A stretch of 64,000 nucleotides of DNA, taken from contig JAVXUO010000555.1 in NCBI GenBank assembly GCA_033065855.1, positions 1 to 64,000 of the forward strand. The letters are read 5' to 3'. Positions 43,911 through 56,200 of this stretch are shown here, piece after piece. The first letter of the stretch is position 1; each line of letters starts with the position of its first letter. Below the pieces are notes generated by a model. It ran no database searches, was not told the origin of the DNA, and saw only the letters and a list, made by a program, of their open reading frames with translations. Position numbers and translations under genes: made by a program. Source of the stretch: Escallonia rubra (Eukaryota; Streptophyta; Magnoliopsida; Escalloniales; Escalloniaceae).

Positions 43911-44729
43911 TTATAATTTAGATTATGTCTTCCTAATTTGGTCTTTTTCAAAATTTTGCGAATATTGAAGATAGAAATCGAGCATGTATGTACTGTGGCT
44001 GATAATTTACATAAATATTATTGGTAAGTCAAACGACCCATGTTCACATATTTAAATTCTACTTACAAATTTGTACAAAGCTAAAAAAAAAAAACATGTA
44101 TGAAGAATGTAGAGTAATTAAAAACTCCCTTATTATACCGAAATAAAACAATAGGAACTTCGTTTTTCTATTTTTTCCGTGTCATATAGATTAAATTTAA
44201 ATTTCGAGACATTTGAGTTTAAGTATTCTGTTGGTGAATGTTATTGTTGATACAAAATATGTGTGGCTACGATGGATCATTACTCATCACTTAGATCATT
44301 CCTAATGGACTTAAATATGAAGTTGATGCAATTGTTTTAGATCCATTGTCTGAAAAAGTTTGAGTCATAATAATTGATAAACGACCCGCGACAAGATAGT
44401 TAAAACAATGGAGAACATGGTGTCTATGACCAGGTGTTTTTTACTCTTTTGAACGACTCCTTAAATGTACCAAAAAAAAAAAACGACTCCTTAGAATTGG
44501 ATATAAGGTGACTAGAGAAACATTGGGATTTTGTTGGATTTTTTTTCTTTTCGTCTAATGAAAAAGCGGATAATTTAGTACCCGACTTTAAAACAACGTA
44601 GGTTTTTAATATGGAAAAAAAATTGGTTCTTATCCCAGTTAGAGGAATATTTCTCATATCCCCTATATAGCGGCAATCAATTGTCTCTAAATATTTTTAG
44701 TGACTTTTTATTAGATGATGCGAAAAAAG

Positions 44730-44797
44730 TCCGTGTATAGTGATAATTAAAAGTCGTTAGAAATATTTAGCGACTGTTAATTATCACTATACACGGA
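44730..44797. repeat. Near-perfect hairpin, 27-bp arms
   Basis: The left arm TCCGTGTATAGTGATAATTA… (44730-44756) pairs with 44771-44797 with one mismatch, around a 14-base loop. It is probably the relic of a small foldback MITE; nearby TTTAGCGACT motifs resemble those in the 7724 element. No longer element ends were identified. Confidence 0.7.
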
Positions 44798-45063
44798 TTT
44801 AGAAAAAGATTCTTCCGATTCGGGTAAGAGTCAAAGTAAAAAAAAAATTATTATAATATTCGAGGAGAATTACACGCAAACGATAATTGGTTCAATGAGG
44901 TTGACAAAAGAGTTAAAGTGCTAGTGATATAGTACTTCAAACGGGTGTGATGCAAAATGTCCAACCATGATCAATCAAATCAAAGTGCCCGCTTTGCTAC
45001 ATCCGCTTTGTCTCCAACAGATAAAATAGATAGTCATAATGTAAGGTGGTCTCGCGAAATATT

Positions 45064-45193
45064 GGTTTTTTTTGTTTTGAAACCCCAATTGGGGTATTAG
45101 AACTGCAATTCATATATAACCGTCGGTATGGGATAATTGAACACGGGACCTCGAGGTCACTCCTCGAGACCACTTGCCATCTCCACCACCTTC
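45064..45193 (-). mobile_element. tRNA-derived SINE, older copy
   Basis: The minus strand reads GGTGGTGGAGATGGCAAGTGG, then a CTCGAGGAGTGACCTCGAGG hairpin, then GTGTTCAATTATCCC and an A-rich end. It matches the better-preserved copy at 50292-50414 along its length. The B box is eroded and no flanking duplication is visible. Confidence 0.55.
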
Positions 45194-46310
45194 TACTGTC
45201 TTCGTCGCCAAAACCACTCCAGCATCTACAGTAAATTACCTTTTGTCCTGGCTTCCTTGGCCCATATCAGTAGCATGAACATCTTCGTATTTCAACATTA
45301 CATCTTATGCAAAGACAACCACGCTGACAAAATGAAAGATTTCAGAGTTTAGCTTGCATTTTGAAAAACTAGTATGCATCCACAACCTTCTCTACAAATG
45401 AAAAACTAACCATCTTTACAAAGATGAAGGGGGCCAAGGTTCCTTGATTTGCCTTTGATCATTTGGTAAAAAACTAAAGAAATTTAATATTGGTAATAGC
45501 CCCTCTATTTTAAATGCTAACTTTGCTCTCGAGTCTTGAGTATGTAGCTGCGGCAGACTGCACATGATGGTCTGAACCTCATGCACAGTTGTTATGATGC
45601 CTTTATCGCAAGTTCAAATAGATCTTTTGTTACATTAGAGGGCAACGAAGAAATATGATACTGGCCGTTTGGTGAATTTTTAAGGACGAAATAATCTTGC
45701 TAATGGAAATGATTAAGGTGATCAGAATGATAAACCTAGTATCCATCTGTTCACAAGCTTTCAATTTCAATAAAAACCAAAGAAAAAAGAGTTTACTCCA
45801 TAATTGTTCGAATTGATGCAAGCATACTGTCAAAGCTAAACAAACAATGCTCTCATCTTGTTGTGAATTAAGAATGATATTTTTTATGGACTGTAATACA
45901 AAGTTTGCTTAGAAAAATATTATGGTGAAAAATAAATTTCTCCGACATCCCTTTTAGGGTAGCGAAAATTAATTTGTCGCAATTGTAAATTAGTGACGTC
46001 ACTTTGCAGCGGAAGTATTGAGCTTCAAGATCAAGTGTTCAACATGGGTTTCACTTAGCGGGCCAGTCCACAGGCTATTGGGCCTACACATGGACCAGAG
46101 AAGCAGCCCATTTTACTTTCTCTTTCCCAAGTCCCAGCCTGAGGCCCTGAACCCTCACACACAGAGTCACAGACACACACTTGACTCGTTCGACCCGCTC
46201 ACGTTGCTAGGGTTTTGCACCGGTATTCTTGGAAATCAAATTCATCACAATCAGAAAGGAGCCATTTCAGCTCTCTGGGTTCTTGTAAGTTTCTCTCCTT
46301 TATCAGCCCA

Positions 46311-47480
46311 ATGTATCATTTCTTTCGCAGAACACTCATAGACCACACAGCTCCACACACTACACGAAAGCTTGTTCGTTTCGTTGAAACCCTAGCCATC
46401 TCACCGTACAAGCCAAATCTCTCACAAGATCAATCTCTCACACTCTCTTACCTCACAAAGTCATGTGGGTTCTCCTTGCAATCTGCTAAGAGAGCTATCT
46501 CGGTCTATAAGATCAACATTAAGAGCAGGAAGAAACCAGACGCAGTTCGCGAGCTTCTAAGCTCACATGGACTTTCAGAAACTCGGATTTTGACCCTATT
46601 TGCCAAGTGTCCACGTCTGATTACGGTTGACCCAGAAAAAACTTTGCGACCCAAACTTGATTTCTTTATATCCTTGGGTGCTTTGGGACCTGACTTGCAT
46701 AAGATTCTCTTTTTACATTGGGAATTGTTTATAAGGAGTTTGAAGAATCAGATTATCCCCTTGCTTAATTTCCTTAAGACATTCGTAGGAACCAATGAGA
46801 ATTTGATTAAAGTCCTAAAAAGATCAACCAATGTCTTTTCGGCCAAGATTGAGGAACTTATGGTGCCAAATATTGAAACCCTGCGTGCTCATGGCGTGCC
46901 TGATTCCCAGATTGGAAAACTTATTTTGATAAATGCGAGTTGTTTAGGTGCAAACAGGGATCGGTTTAGTAGGGCAGTGAATGAGGCTACGGGAATGGGC
47001 ATTGATCCAACTACTCGGAAATTTGTCTTGACTGTATTTACGCTGTTAAGGATTAGCAAACTGCTTTGGGCAAAGAAAAAGGAGGCTCTTATGAGCTTTG
47101 GTTGGACTGAAAGCGAGTTTGATTCGGCTTTTGAGGCGCAGCCTATCTTGATGCTTTTATCTGAAAAGAAGATCAGAGATATGATGGATTTCTTTGTGAA
47201 CAAAATTGGTTTAAAGGCATCGGATGTTGCCAGATGCCCCAATGTCGTTCTGACTAGCTTAGAGAAGAGAATTATACCGAGATATTCAGTTCTACAAGGT
47301 CTGATGTCCAAGGGTCTGATCAAGGAAAACTTTAATATGGTCTGGGTGTTCAGCATGAACAAGAAGAGGTTTGAGGTCAGTTTTGTGACCAAGTATAAGA
47401 ATGTAGCTCCAGAGGTGATGAAGGCATACGAGGATCAGGTAGGAAAGGATAAATTTTTGCAAGTTACCAACAAATCATAG
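46311..47480 (+). CDS. mTERF family protein, organelle-targeted
   Basis: Plant mTERF proteins act in mitochondrial or plastid transcription, splicing or RNA processing. This is a single exon of 389 aa. The open frame extends upstream to 46215 but has no ATG before 46311, so that ATG (MYHFFRRTL) is taken as the start. The N-terminus is rich in Arg and hydroxylated residues, like a mitochondrial presequence. Repeated mTERF helices follow, with recurring Pro-Leu and Phe-Leu-Gly-type blocks: LTLFAKCPRLITVDPEKTLR, KLDFFISLGALGPDLHKILF, VPNIETLRAHGVPDSQIGKL, MSFGWTESEFDSAFEAQPIL and DVARCPNVVLTSLEKRIIPR. The intronless form and tandem helices fit the large angiosperm mTERF subfamily that often occurs in clusters. 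The specific target RNA or DNA cannot be told. Confidence 0.93.
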   Translation: MYHFFRRTLIDHTAPHTTRKLVRFVETLAISPYKPNLSQDQSLTLSYLTKSCGFSLQSAKRAISVYKINIKSRKKPDAVRELLSSHGLSETRILTLFAKCPRLITVDPEKTLRPKLDFFISLGALGPDLHKILFLHWELFIRSLKNQIIPLLNFLKTFVGTNENLIKVLKRSTNVFSAKIEELMVPNIETLRAHGVPDSQIGKLILINASCLGANRDRFSRAVNEATGMGIDPTTRKFVLTVFTLLRISKLLWAKKKEALMSFGWTESEFDSAFEAQPILMLLSEKKIRDMMDFFVNKIGLKASDVARCPNVVLTSLEKRIIPRYSVLQGLMSKGLIKENFNMVWVFSMNKKRFEVSFVTKYKNVAPEVMKAYEDQVGKDKFLQVTNKS

Positions 47481-50400
47481 AACGGAGTTAGCATTTAAAG
47501 ACTTACAAAGAAAGAGTTAGCATTTGATTAGGGAGTTATTTTAGCCAATCCTTTGGCGATTTGACAATCAGAACAGTTCAGAAATAGGTAGAATTACGTA
47601 TGTGCGAGAAGATGACTAAGCTATCTTCGCTCTTCCTTCTTACTTCGCTCAACTTTTCATGAATAATGTTAGTCAACTGTCATCTCCTTATATAGGCATC
47701 TGCATATCTAAGCCCCGAATCTATATTCACAACCAGCAAAGTATACCTTAACAGTTACATTCGAGCCATAGTTCCCTTCCCCTCCCCTCACCCAGCTTGA
47801 TTTATTCTTTTCTGGAGGGCATTTATGTGGGGCTGAGGTAGCAAATTTGCTAGGGTTTGTTGTTATTTAGTTTTCTTTTACTTATAAAAGCGATGCAATT
47901 GTGAAATTATTGACATCCTTTATGCTGTATCATCATGGCCCCTGGCCCTATGAATCTGTAAGCTTCTATTACAACTGCGTATAGGATGTGGAATAAATGA
48001 TTTCACTCTTTCTGCAGCATCTTATAGCAGGATTTACTTGGTGTACGCTTTTTGTTTCTCAAGCTTGTGTACTTGGGCCTTTGTATCTGATGTTCTTGTG
48101 CTTACTGTTAAGTGCTTGAGAGAGTGAATGAGTGCTTGAAGTCATGAACTGTGACCAAAGGTTCGATCTCCCTGCTTCGAGATGTTGTATTATGCTAATT
48201 AGTTTAGGAGCCAATATTGCTTTGGCATTATCATTTGACCAACAGTATAATGCTAATAGTTTAAGGACCATATTCGTCTGTATGTAACCCCCTAGAACAA
48301 TACAAAGGCGTTTTCTTTGGTGGTTTGGGCATTAAAGGTTCGTGGTTCTGGAGGTGTGTTTGGGAGAGAGTGGTTTTCTGGAGGATGGTTGTCATTACCA
48401 AGTCGGGCAAAGGTGAAGGATCTTGGTTTCCCTGTCTATCCAAGAAAACCTCTGGTGTGACCATACGAGCTTGTAGACAGGCATTTGTAAGGGGCTGGAT
48501 TAGTTTGTACAGTTTGGATCTAAGGTCTTAGCTTGATTGGTAGTGCGGAGATGTGGCTCTTTGCTTGGCTTTTTTTTTTTTTTTTTTCTGTTTTGTTGTT
48601 GGTGGGGGGGGGGGGGGTGGTGTTTATGTGTTCGGTTTTCGGGTAATAAGGATGCTTTGTTGTCCGAGGTTCCGTGTCTCTCTGAAAATGGCGTGTTCTG
48701 GTTCCTACTTTAGTACTCGGGTTTTCTCTCTGCAGTTTCATTGCTCCTTTATTTGATGGTGGGTTTGCTAATGGAATTATGGGCTTCAGTGTTCAGCCTT
48801 TCGGGTCTTCACTGGTTTATGCAAATGGGAATAATTGATTATTGCGGGTATTAATATTCACGGAGAAAAAGAGCTAAAAGGTCTTGAGGCAGTCGATTTC
48901 GTAGCGAGTTCTGACGTTATGGGGGACTAGAATTCGAAGAGGAGTCGTCTTTTCAGCGGCTCAAGTTCCAGTAAGTTAAATTCTCAGACTTACGTTAGAT
49001 TTGGATATCCTACCATTGCTTTGGAATAAAATTGCCTAGATCTTTGTGCGAATTTTATGCTTTGAGCTTGAGTTAAATGAAATTGGCTGGTTGCAATTGA
49101 TGCTACAGAATGGGTAGTAGATAGATAGATCTTTGTTTGAGGCCAGTTGTATCCTACTCTGTGAAATGGTCCTGCCAAGTGTTGTTAGAATTCCTTTTCA
49201 ATGTAACCTTTCATACAACTCATTTAACTTTTTGGTCGCTGACTGAAGCCAGATCCGGTGTATTTATGATATGGCTCACCTCAGGATTAGATACCTTATA
49301 CTTGACCTTGTATACGTGGATAATGTTTAGCTTCCCATTTTGTCAGTATATAATTTCATTTGAAAATATAACGTTTGTTGGTGATAAGTTTTTTTTAAAA
49401 GAAATTGCTTTGATGGACACCGTCTTTATTCAAGTCTATTTTTAGAGTTTATTACACCCAGATCTCAGAAGTCGGGGGTTTGATTATAATAACAAACGGA
49501 AACAGAAAGTTTAGAAAGCGGACAGATGTGACCTTATGGCAGAAACGTGTACTTATAATTGCTTACGTGTTGAAGTCCCAACCTTGCCATGTCCTCTTCA
49601 TTGCCGTCCCCGATCGCAGGCTTCACTACCATCATCCCATTCTTGCTCAACGTTCACCACATCATTGTTCTCAACGTGGTCAAGATTTTACCAATCCATC
49701 ATCGCTCCCTATCAATACCGTCACACTCAAATTCACTGACGCCAACTTTCACCGACCAACAACCGCAAAACACCACCAAAAAACAGGGCAACCAAACATA
49801 ATTCGTTCTAGTTTCGTATGTGCTAATCAAAATAGGGCTGTAATTGGAGGGTCGAAACATTTAGCATCGCTGCAACAACCACTTTCTGACCTCCACCAGC
49901 CTAGATTTTTCAGGCGTAAGCACAATCTTCTAATCTTGCTCCTTCTTGTCATCGGTATCCAAGCCTTAAATATCCATCAATTCTATCGCCAAGCCCCCCC
50001 CCCCCCCCCCCAACCCAACATAAAACTCTATCGTCCTTACATTTTACTCCAAAGTTCTTGCCTCTGTTTCCTCGTCACTCTTTCCTTCCTAATGAACATT
50101 TTTCTTCACTAGCTAAATATTCAAATCAATTCCTTTATTAAAAAGGAAAAAAACAATATGTACGGTACATAGATTATATGCTTTTTGCTATCAAAAGAGG
50201 CACGGACTTCAAAAAAATAAATTGCCACTTGAAAAAGGTTTTTAAAAAGGCATTGAACGAAAAATAGCTCAAGGCAACGTCTTTAGAACTTTTTTTTTTT
50301 TTTTGGAAAGTTTAAAACTACAATTCAATATGACCCGTCAGTATGGGGAATCGAACTCAAGAGCTCGAGGTCATTCCTCGAAACCCTTTGCCACTTCCAC

Positions 50401-53222
50401 CACCCTTTGGGGTTAACGTCTTTAGAACTTTAAAGCAAAGGTTATCTTCAAGTTTGGTTGTGGCGTGGGGTGGGGAACCCTGATTCTTTTCAACTTATCT
50501 GTCTTTCTCTCTATAAGAAACCCAGTTGCCATCCTTTCCTTTTTCAGTTTCCATGGCTGTGAGGATGGAAAATGAGGCCCTCTTAGTGCTCCTTCTCATT
50601 GTCTTCCTTTCTCTTGCATCTTCTCCTCCTCCTCTTTCGGCACCCCACCTTTGTTGATTCCTGCCACTCGCCACCACCTCCTCCACCCTCCGAGCCCAGA
50701 TTGGAATGCACTCAGCTTAAAAGTAACTTTCTCCCTTTCACTAGCCCTCAAATTTGGGAGGTTTTTTTTTTTCCAGATCCATCGTTATCAATGGACTTCT
50801 GATCCGGTTGGTGGTTTGGTCGGAGATCTCCAATGCGGATCAGAAATGGTGGGATTGTGGCTTAGAAATGCAAGATTTCTAGAGTAGGAGGATGCAAAAT
50901 CCCGCCTTGGAAGGAATCCCCCCCCACCCAACGTCCCACCTTTTGTAGCTCCGATATTGACCTTGGGGGTACTGTGAACTGTCCTTTTTTACTGCCCATG
51001 GCTCTCACCCCTTATTTCAGTGGGAGCTAGGGATTCGATGCAAATCATTGCATCATCCCGCTCTGGTTACCCTTAATTTGACAATTTCTTAAATACAAGT
51101 AACACTTATATTTACTTTGTTTTTTCTAAGATCGTATTAATTATTTTTTTGAGATCATCCCTTTGAATGCGTTGTTTCTGAATTTTTCAGAGATGCATAT
51201 TCAAATATCGTCTTTAGGTCGTACTGATTTGTTTTAGTTTATGCAATGGGCTCAGAAAAAAGAAGGAAAAAAAAACAGTTTCGACCGACATTGCGTTGCT
51301 CTCAGACCGATGGGAAGGACTGAATGGAAGTGTACGGCCGAAACATGTGGCCCCTTCGTTATGGAACCGGAAAAGGTGGAAAGCCCTCACTAACATGGTA
51401 CCCTTCCCGTCGAAATCACAGTGTGGGTTTCAGCCAAAAGAGATCAATCTGTGAATTGGGTCCCGAGCTATTATTGAAAATTCAAAGCTGGCTCGACCTT
51501 TCATGCAAAGATAAGAAGCATATGTTATGTTTGCATGTCTTTTTGTAACTGGGGATTGAGTGATTGAACGAATATTATCTGGTACTGAGCAACAAGAAAC
51601 ATCATCATGTGCCAAATCCAAATGCCCCCAAGCCTAAATTAGACACTGCCAAAAGCAGAGAGCCCTCTTTTATGTCTACCCAAGTAGGGTACATAGCTCC
51701 GTTCTGATCAAGCCAAACCCTTGCTCTTATGTTAGTTGCTGATAGTGTTTTGTCGCTATCTATGCAATAAATCTTTCTTGCTGTTCTCGAAAAAAATAAA
51801 GAAAATCTGGATAATTGAAGGATGCCTCGCACATTTAATGTCCGTTCCGTTAAGAATGATTAATTACAATAAACAGTGGAATCAAATTCAGGATGACATA
51901 CATTTAAGAAAATCAAAGCTGCACAATACATACGTATGTCACTCACTACAAAAATATAACGTCAGCACTTCTATATACATGTTAGTCGTACCTTACTGAC
52001 AACAACAAAATTGGGTTTCAAGGTATTTAAAAATCACGTTTTGAACATTAGAATAACCACGGCTAACTTCATGTAATTAACTTAAGTTAATTGCACGAGT
52101 GAAAAAAGTTTGCTTTCTTTCTTGACATTTTGGATTCACACTCTAGAGCTAGTATCTACATAAATATTTTTTTAAATGTACCATGTAAACGAGGAGTGCA
52201 CCTTTTAAGATTAACGAAATAATACCTTAGTATCGATTGACGCTAAAGCCGGTAGTACAAGACTTTGGTGTTAAAAAAGAAAAAAAAAGGTAATTAACAA
52301 AAAAAAGTTTGGGATTCCATGTGATGGCATTGCTGTAGATACAGCGGAAATGCTTGGACAGTGGTATGAAGTTCAGTACAGCAAAAACAAACAGGCAGAC
52401 TTGCATTTAATTTCTCTCCTTGGTCACGGACTCGCCTCATTCAGTCCCTTGCCAGTCCTCCTTCCCTTCCATTCTTTTCTTTTGTTATCGCAGAGAGAGA
52501 GAGAGAGAGTGAGAGAAACAATGAAGACTCTTGTCTTGTGCGAGGACCGACCCCATTAATGTCAGAGACCTTACAGTACCATCTTCTTCAATGTTTTGCA
52601 GTGTCGCACTAAATGCCTTATCAGTGTCCAACCCCAATTATAGTCCACTTCTTTCAATTCAACACTTATTGGCTTCATACCCCATTCCTCATACATTTCT
52701 AACAAACCTTCCCAGTGTCTGTCTCAATCTCTGGTTTTCTGTCGTCGGTTGTGTTTCTTTTGTTCCCTCTGCGCTTTCTTGGAAAACCATGAAAAGAAAC
52801 ATTATTTGTTGAGCAACTTCTGCTGTTTCTTCTTCGTGTCCCCCTCTTTTTCCCTTTTCTTTTATGGGGTTTGACCATATTGTTCCAGCATTGGTACTGC
52901 CCCACAACTTCCCGTTTCAGTTTTGCTTTAATCCTTTCTGGGTTCTTTTAGCTTGGGCTAGTTATGCTCATTTTTACACTGTGACCATCTGAGGTGCATC
53001 TTGAAGTTCAAAGCGCAGGAGTTCTAGCCTTTTGTTGATTGGTGTTGAATATGCAGCTATAAGTCCTCATAATTCAGAGCATGGTGAGAGTGTGGGGGGT
53101 TTATTTTAGCATGGTTTTGGTTGAATCTAGCGAATGAGTAATTTTGTTTGAGAACTCAATGGAATTGCCACCCTCCTAGGGTTCTATTCACCATTTTTGG
53201 GAGATTCAGTGAAGTGTATATA
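47481..53222. other. Intergenic region with SINE and low-complexity tracts; includes the LRR-kinase promoter and leader
   Basis: No gene is recognised in about 5.7 kb. It contains T/G homopolymers (48571-48588, 48603-48617), a C-run (49997-50010), the SINE at 50292, and a GA microsatellite (52492-52509) in the probable leader of the next gene. An upstream ORF of 12 codons (52521-52559) would precede the LRR-kinase start if the leader begins upstream of it. Confidence 0.5.
50292..50414 (-). mobile_element. tRNA-derived SINE with 16-bp target duplication
   Basis: The direct repeat AACGTCTTTAGAACTT flanks it exactly (50276-50291 and 50415-50430). On the minus strand it starts AACCCCAAAGGGTGGTGGAA, has an A-box-like GTGGCAAAGGG and a B-box-like GAGTTCGATTCCCC, and ends in a run of A (T-run 50292-50306 on the plus strand). 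A polyA end, a variable-length duplication and RNA polymerase III boxes define a SINE. Confidence 0.85.
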
Positions 53223-56200
53223 ATGTGGTATTACAAGTTGTTTTTTGTAGTGTGTCTATCATGGGTTTTCTTGATTCCAAGTACCCATCAATTACAAAGC
53301 TACGAAGCTCAACTTCTTCTCCAGTTGAGGAAGCATTTGGAGTACCCAGTGCAACTGCAAATTTGGGAAAATTATACTGGTGATTTATGTTACTTAGGTC
53401 CAACCCCGTATATGAGTCTCACTTGCCAGGACAACTCTGTTTCTGAGCTCAAAATCATGGGAGATAAGCCTGCTAAGGTCAGTGAGTTTCATGGATATGC
53501 AGTTCCCAATCAAACTTTATCTCAGAGTTTCTCTATTGATTCTTTTGTCACCACATTGACAAGGCTAAGTAGCTTAAGGGTACTTAGTTTAGTGTCCCTA
53601 GGGATTTGGGGACCACTTCCTGATAAGATACATAGGCTATATTCACTTGAACTTCTGGATATGAAGTCAAATTTTATGTTTGGTACTATTCCACCTCAGT
53701 TATCTAGGCTTGTGAAGCTTCATACTTTGACATTGGATGGAAATTTCTTCAATGATACTGTCCCTGACTGGTTAGATTCGTTATCAAACTTTACCATATT
53801 GAGCTTGAAAAATAACAAGTTGAAGGGTCAGTTTCCTTCTTCAATATGCAGAACCACAACACTTACTGATATTGCTTTGTCACATAATGCGCTTTCTGGT
53901 AAATTACCTGATATGAGTACCTTATCTAATCTGCATTTGTTGGATTTGAGGGAGAATCGTTTGAACTCAGAGTTACCTCTAATGCCCAAAGGATTGACCA
54001 CGGTCCTTTTGAGCAAGAACTTGTTCTCGGGTACAATTCCAGAACAATTTGGCAGTCTTAATCAGCTTCAACACCTTGACCTGTCATCGAATTTTCTAAG
54101 TGGCATACCACCTGCTGCATTGTTCTCTTTGCCCAACATCAGTTACTTAAATTTAGCTTCCAATATGCTGAGTGGGTCACTTGCTGACCATCTAAGTTGT
54201 GGAGATGAACTTGGGTTTGTTGATATTTCTAGCAACAGATTGATAGGCAGCCTGCCTTCTTGCTTAGACAAAAATTCAGACAAGAGAGTTGTTAAGTTTG
54301 GTGGGAATTGCTTGTCCGTTGATATCCAACGCCAGCATCCAAATTCATACTGCAAAGAAAAGAAACGGTCTGGAATGAAAAGAACAGTGGTGTTGGTCGT
54401 TGTCATTGGGGGAAGTGTTATACTGTTGGTATGTTTGGCGCTTGGTCTTCTCATTTTCTGTAGAAGGAAAAATTCAATGGGAACAGTAGTGCAGCATACA
54501 TTGCCAAAAGTTGTGACAAATAATTCACCATCCGGGATTTCGTCAGAACTCCTGGCAAATGCTAGTAAGTTGTATTTAAGATTTATCTTGTTGATCTACC
54601 TGTTGTTCAAGATGCAACATTGTATTTTAGGTAAGTGATTTATTGGGATTTTACAAAAGCTTACTTTAGTATCCTTTTTGCTTCAGGGATCATATCCCAA
54701 GCAGCAAAACTAGGTACCCAAGGTGCCCCGGTCTACCGAGTTTTTTCATTGGAAGAGTTGGAAGAAGCCACAAATAATTTCGACAGGTCAATGCTTTTAG
54801 GCGAGGGTTCCATTGGAAAGGTACTGAACAGAATTTCAATCTGTTTTAGGAATGATCAAGCAAAAGCTAACATTAGGAAAGGGTCAGTAGCGGAATGAGA
54901 AGAAGTACAAGAGAGGAAAATAAAGCATATTATTCAGATCTGTTGATTTCCGTATACAGAAATTGTGGGTTTTTTTTTTTCTTCCAATAATTTGGAAGAT
55001 TGTGCTTCTTCATTGTTATACCATCTCTCTCACTTGCACATGTCCAGCAGTGGTTCTTTGTTTACATTGTTTGGTAATGCTTCATAAATTAACATAAACT
55101 GATTATGAAGTACGAAAACTACAAATAAAGTTGGGTCTCTCTTCATGGTAAGGTTCAATCTATGCAGGATATTAAAAGTCAGCTGTATGGAATCATCCAA
55201 GTCACACAAATCATTAGTAAGGCATGGAGTCTGCATGAACTATTTGTGCGCCTAGTTAAGTCATATGGTTCAATTTACCACATGAAGCACCATATAAACG
55301 TGAAATGCTTTGGTAGGGGCAAAAATAATAGTCGTGGAAGAAGAATGCATGATAAGTAGGTTTTTTCTCTTTTTGTCAAAAGCACATTGTGCATAAAATT
55401 GTTATTGGGTTTTTCGATATGCTTTTAAATCCATTTCCAGTGACCTTTCTAACATTGTGTCTTCATCTTTTCAGCTTTACAAGGGAAGAGTGGAGAATGG
55501 GTCCTACATTGCTATAAGATATCTGCCTTTGTTCAGGAAGTATTCTATTCGGAACCTTAAACTCAGGCTAGATTTGCTTTCAAAGCTTCGCCACCCACAC
55601 CTTGTTAGCCTATTAGGACATTGCATTGATGCTGTAGGACCAGACGATTCTACTGCCAACAGGGTGTTCCTTGTATATGAATGTGTGCCTAATGGAAATT
55701 TCCGTGCTCATCTCTCTGGTAAGTGAAACATGACGCAGACAACTATTAGGTTCTCATTAGTTCATGGATTTGAGCGAGAGAATTGCTATAATAGGATGTC
55801 CAGCCCCTAATGGTGATTCATAAGAACATATGGTGTTACCATTGGTGGGAGACATAGCGGAACGTTCCATCTTTGTCATGAAACTGTTTGTATTCTAGCT
55901 GTCGAGTTCTAATCAGACTGCTCGAATAATTGCAGAAACTTGTCCAGAGAAGGTTCTTAAATGGTCAGATAGATTAGCAGTTCTAATTGGTGTTGCCAAA
56001 GCTGTGCACTTTCTTCATACTGGAGTAGTTTCTGCTTCTTTCAGCAACCGGCTGAAGACAAACAATATATTGCTTGATGAGCATCGTATTGCAAAGCTGA
56101 GCGACTATGGGATGTCCATCATTACAGAAGATATAGAAAAACTTGAGGTGTGTCCCCTTTACAATTTACTGTGATGTCCTTCACTGTTTTAGCAATTTCT

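Larger units (their letters stand above)
43920..46310. other. Intergenic region before the mTERF gene
   Basis: AT-rich sequence holding the hairpin (44730) and one SINE-like copy (45064). No gene is recognised. The last 300 bp is probably mTERF promoter and leader; it includes CACACACAGAGTCACAGACACACAC at about 46155-46180. Confidence 0.5.

Noticed and set aside
46889-47392. 167-aa open frame antisense to the mTERF gene
   Set aside because: It is a shadow of the well-supported mTERF coding frame.
49480-50112. 210-aa plus-strand open frame
   Set aside because: Low-complexity C/A-rich composition with a homopolymer C-run, no recognisable family, and competing open frames in the other phases. 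It is probably chance.
54143-54454. Antisense open frame within the LRR gene
   Set aside because: It is a shadow of the LRR coding exon.
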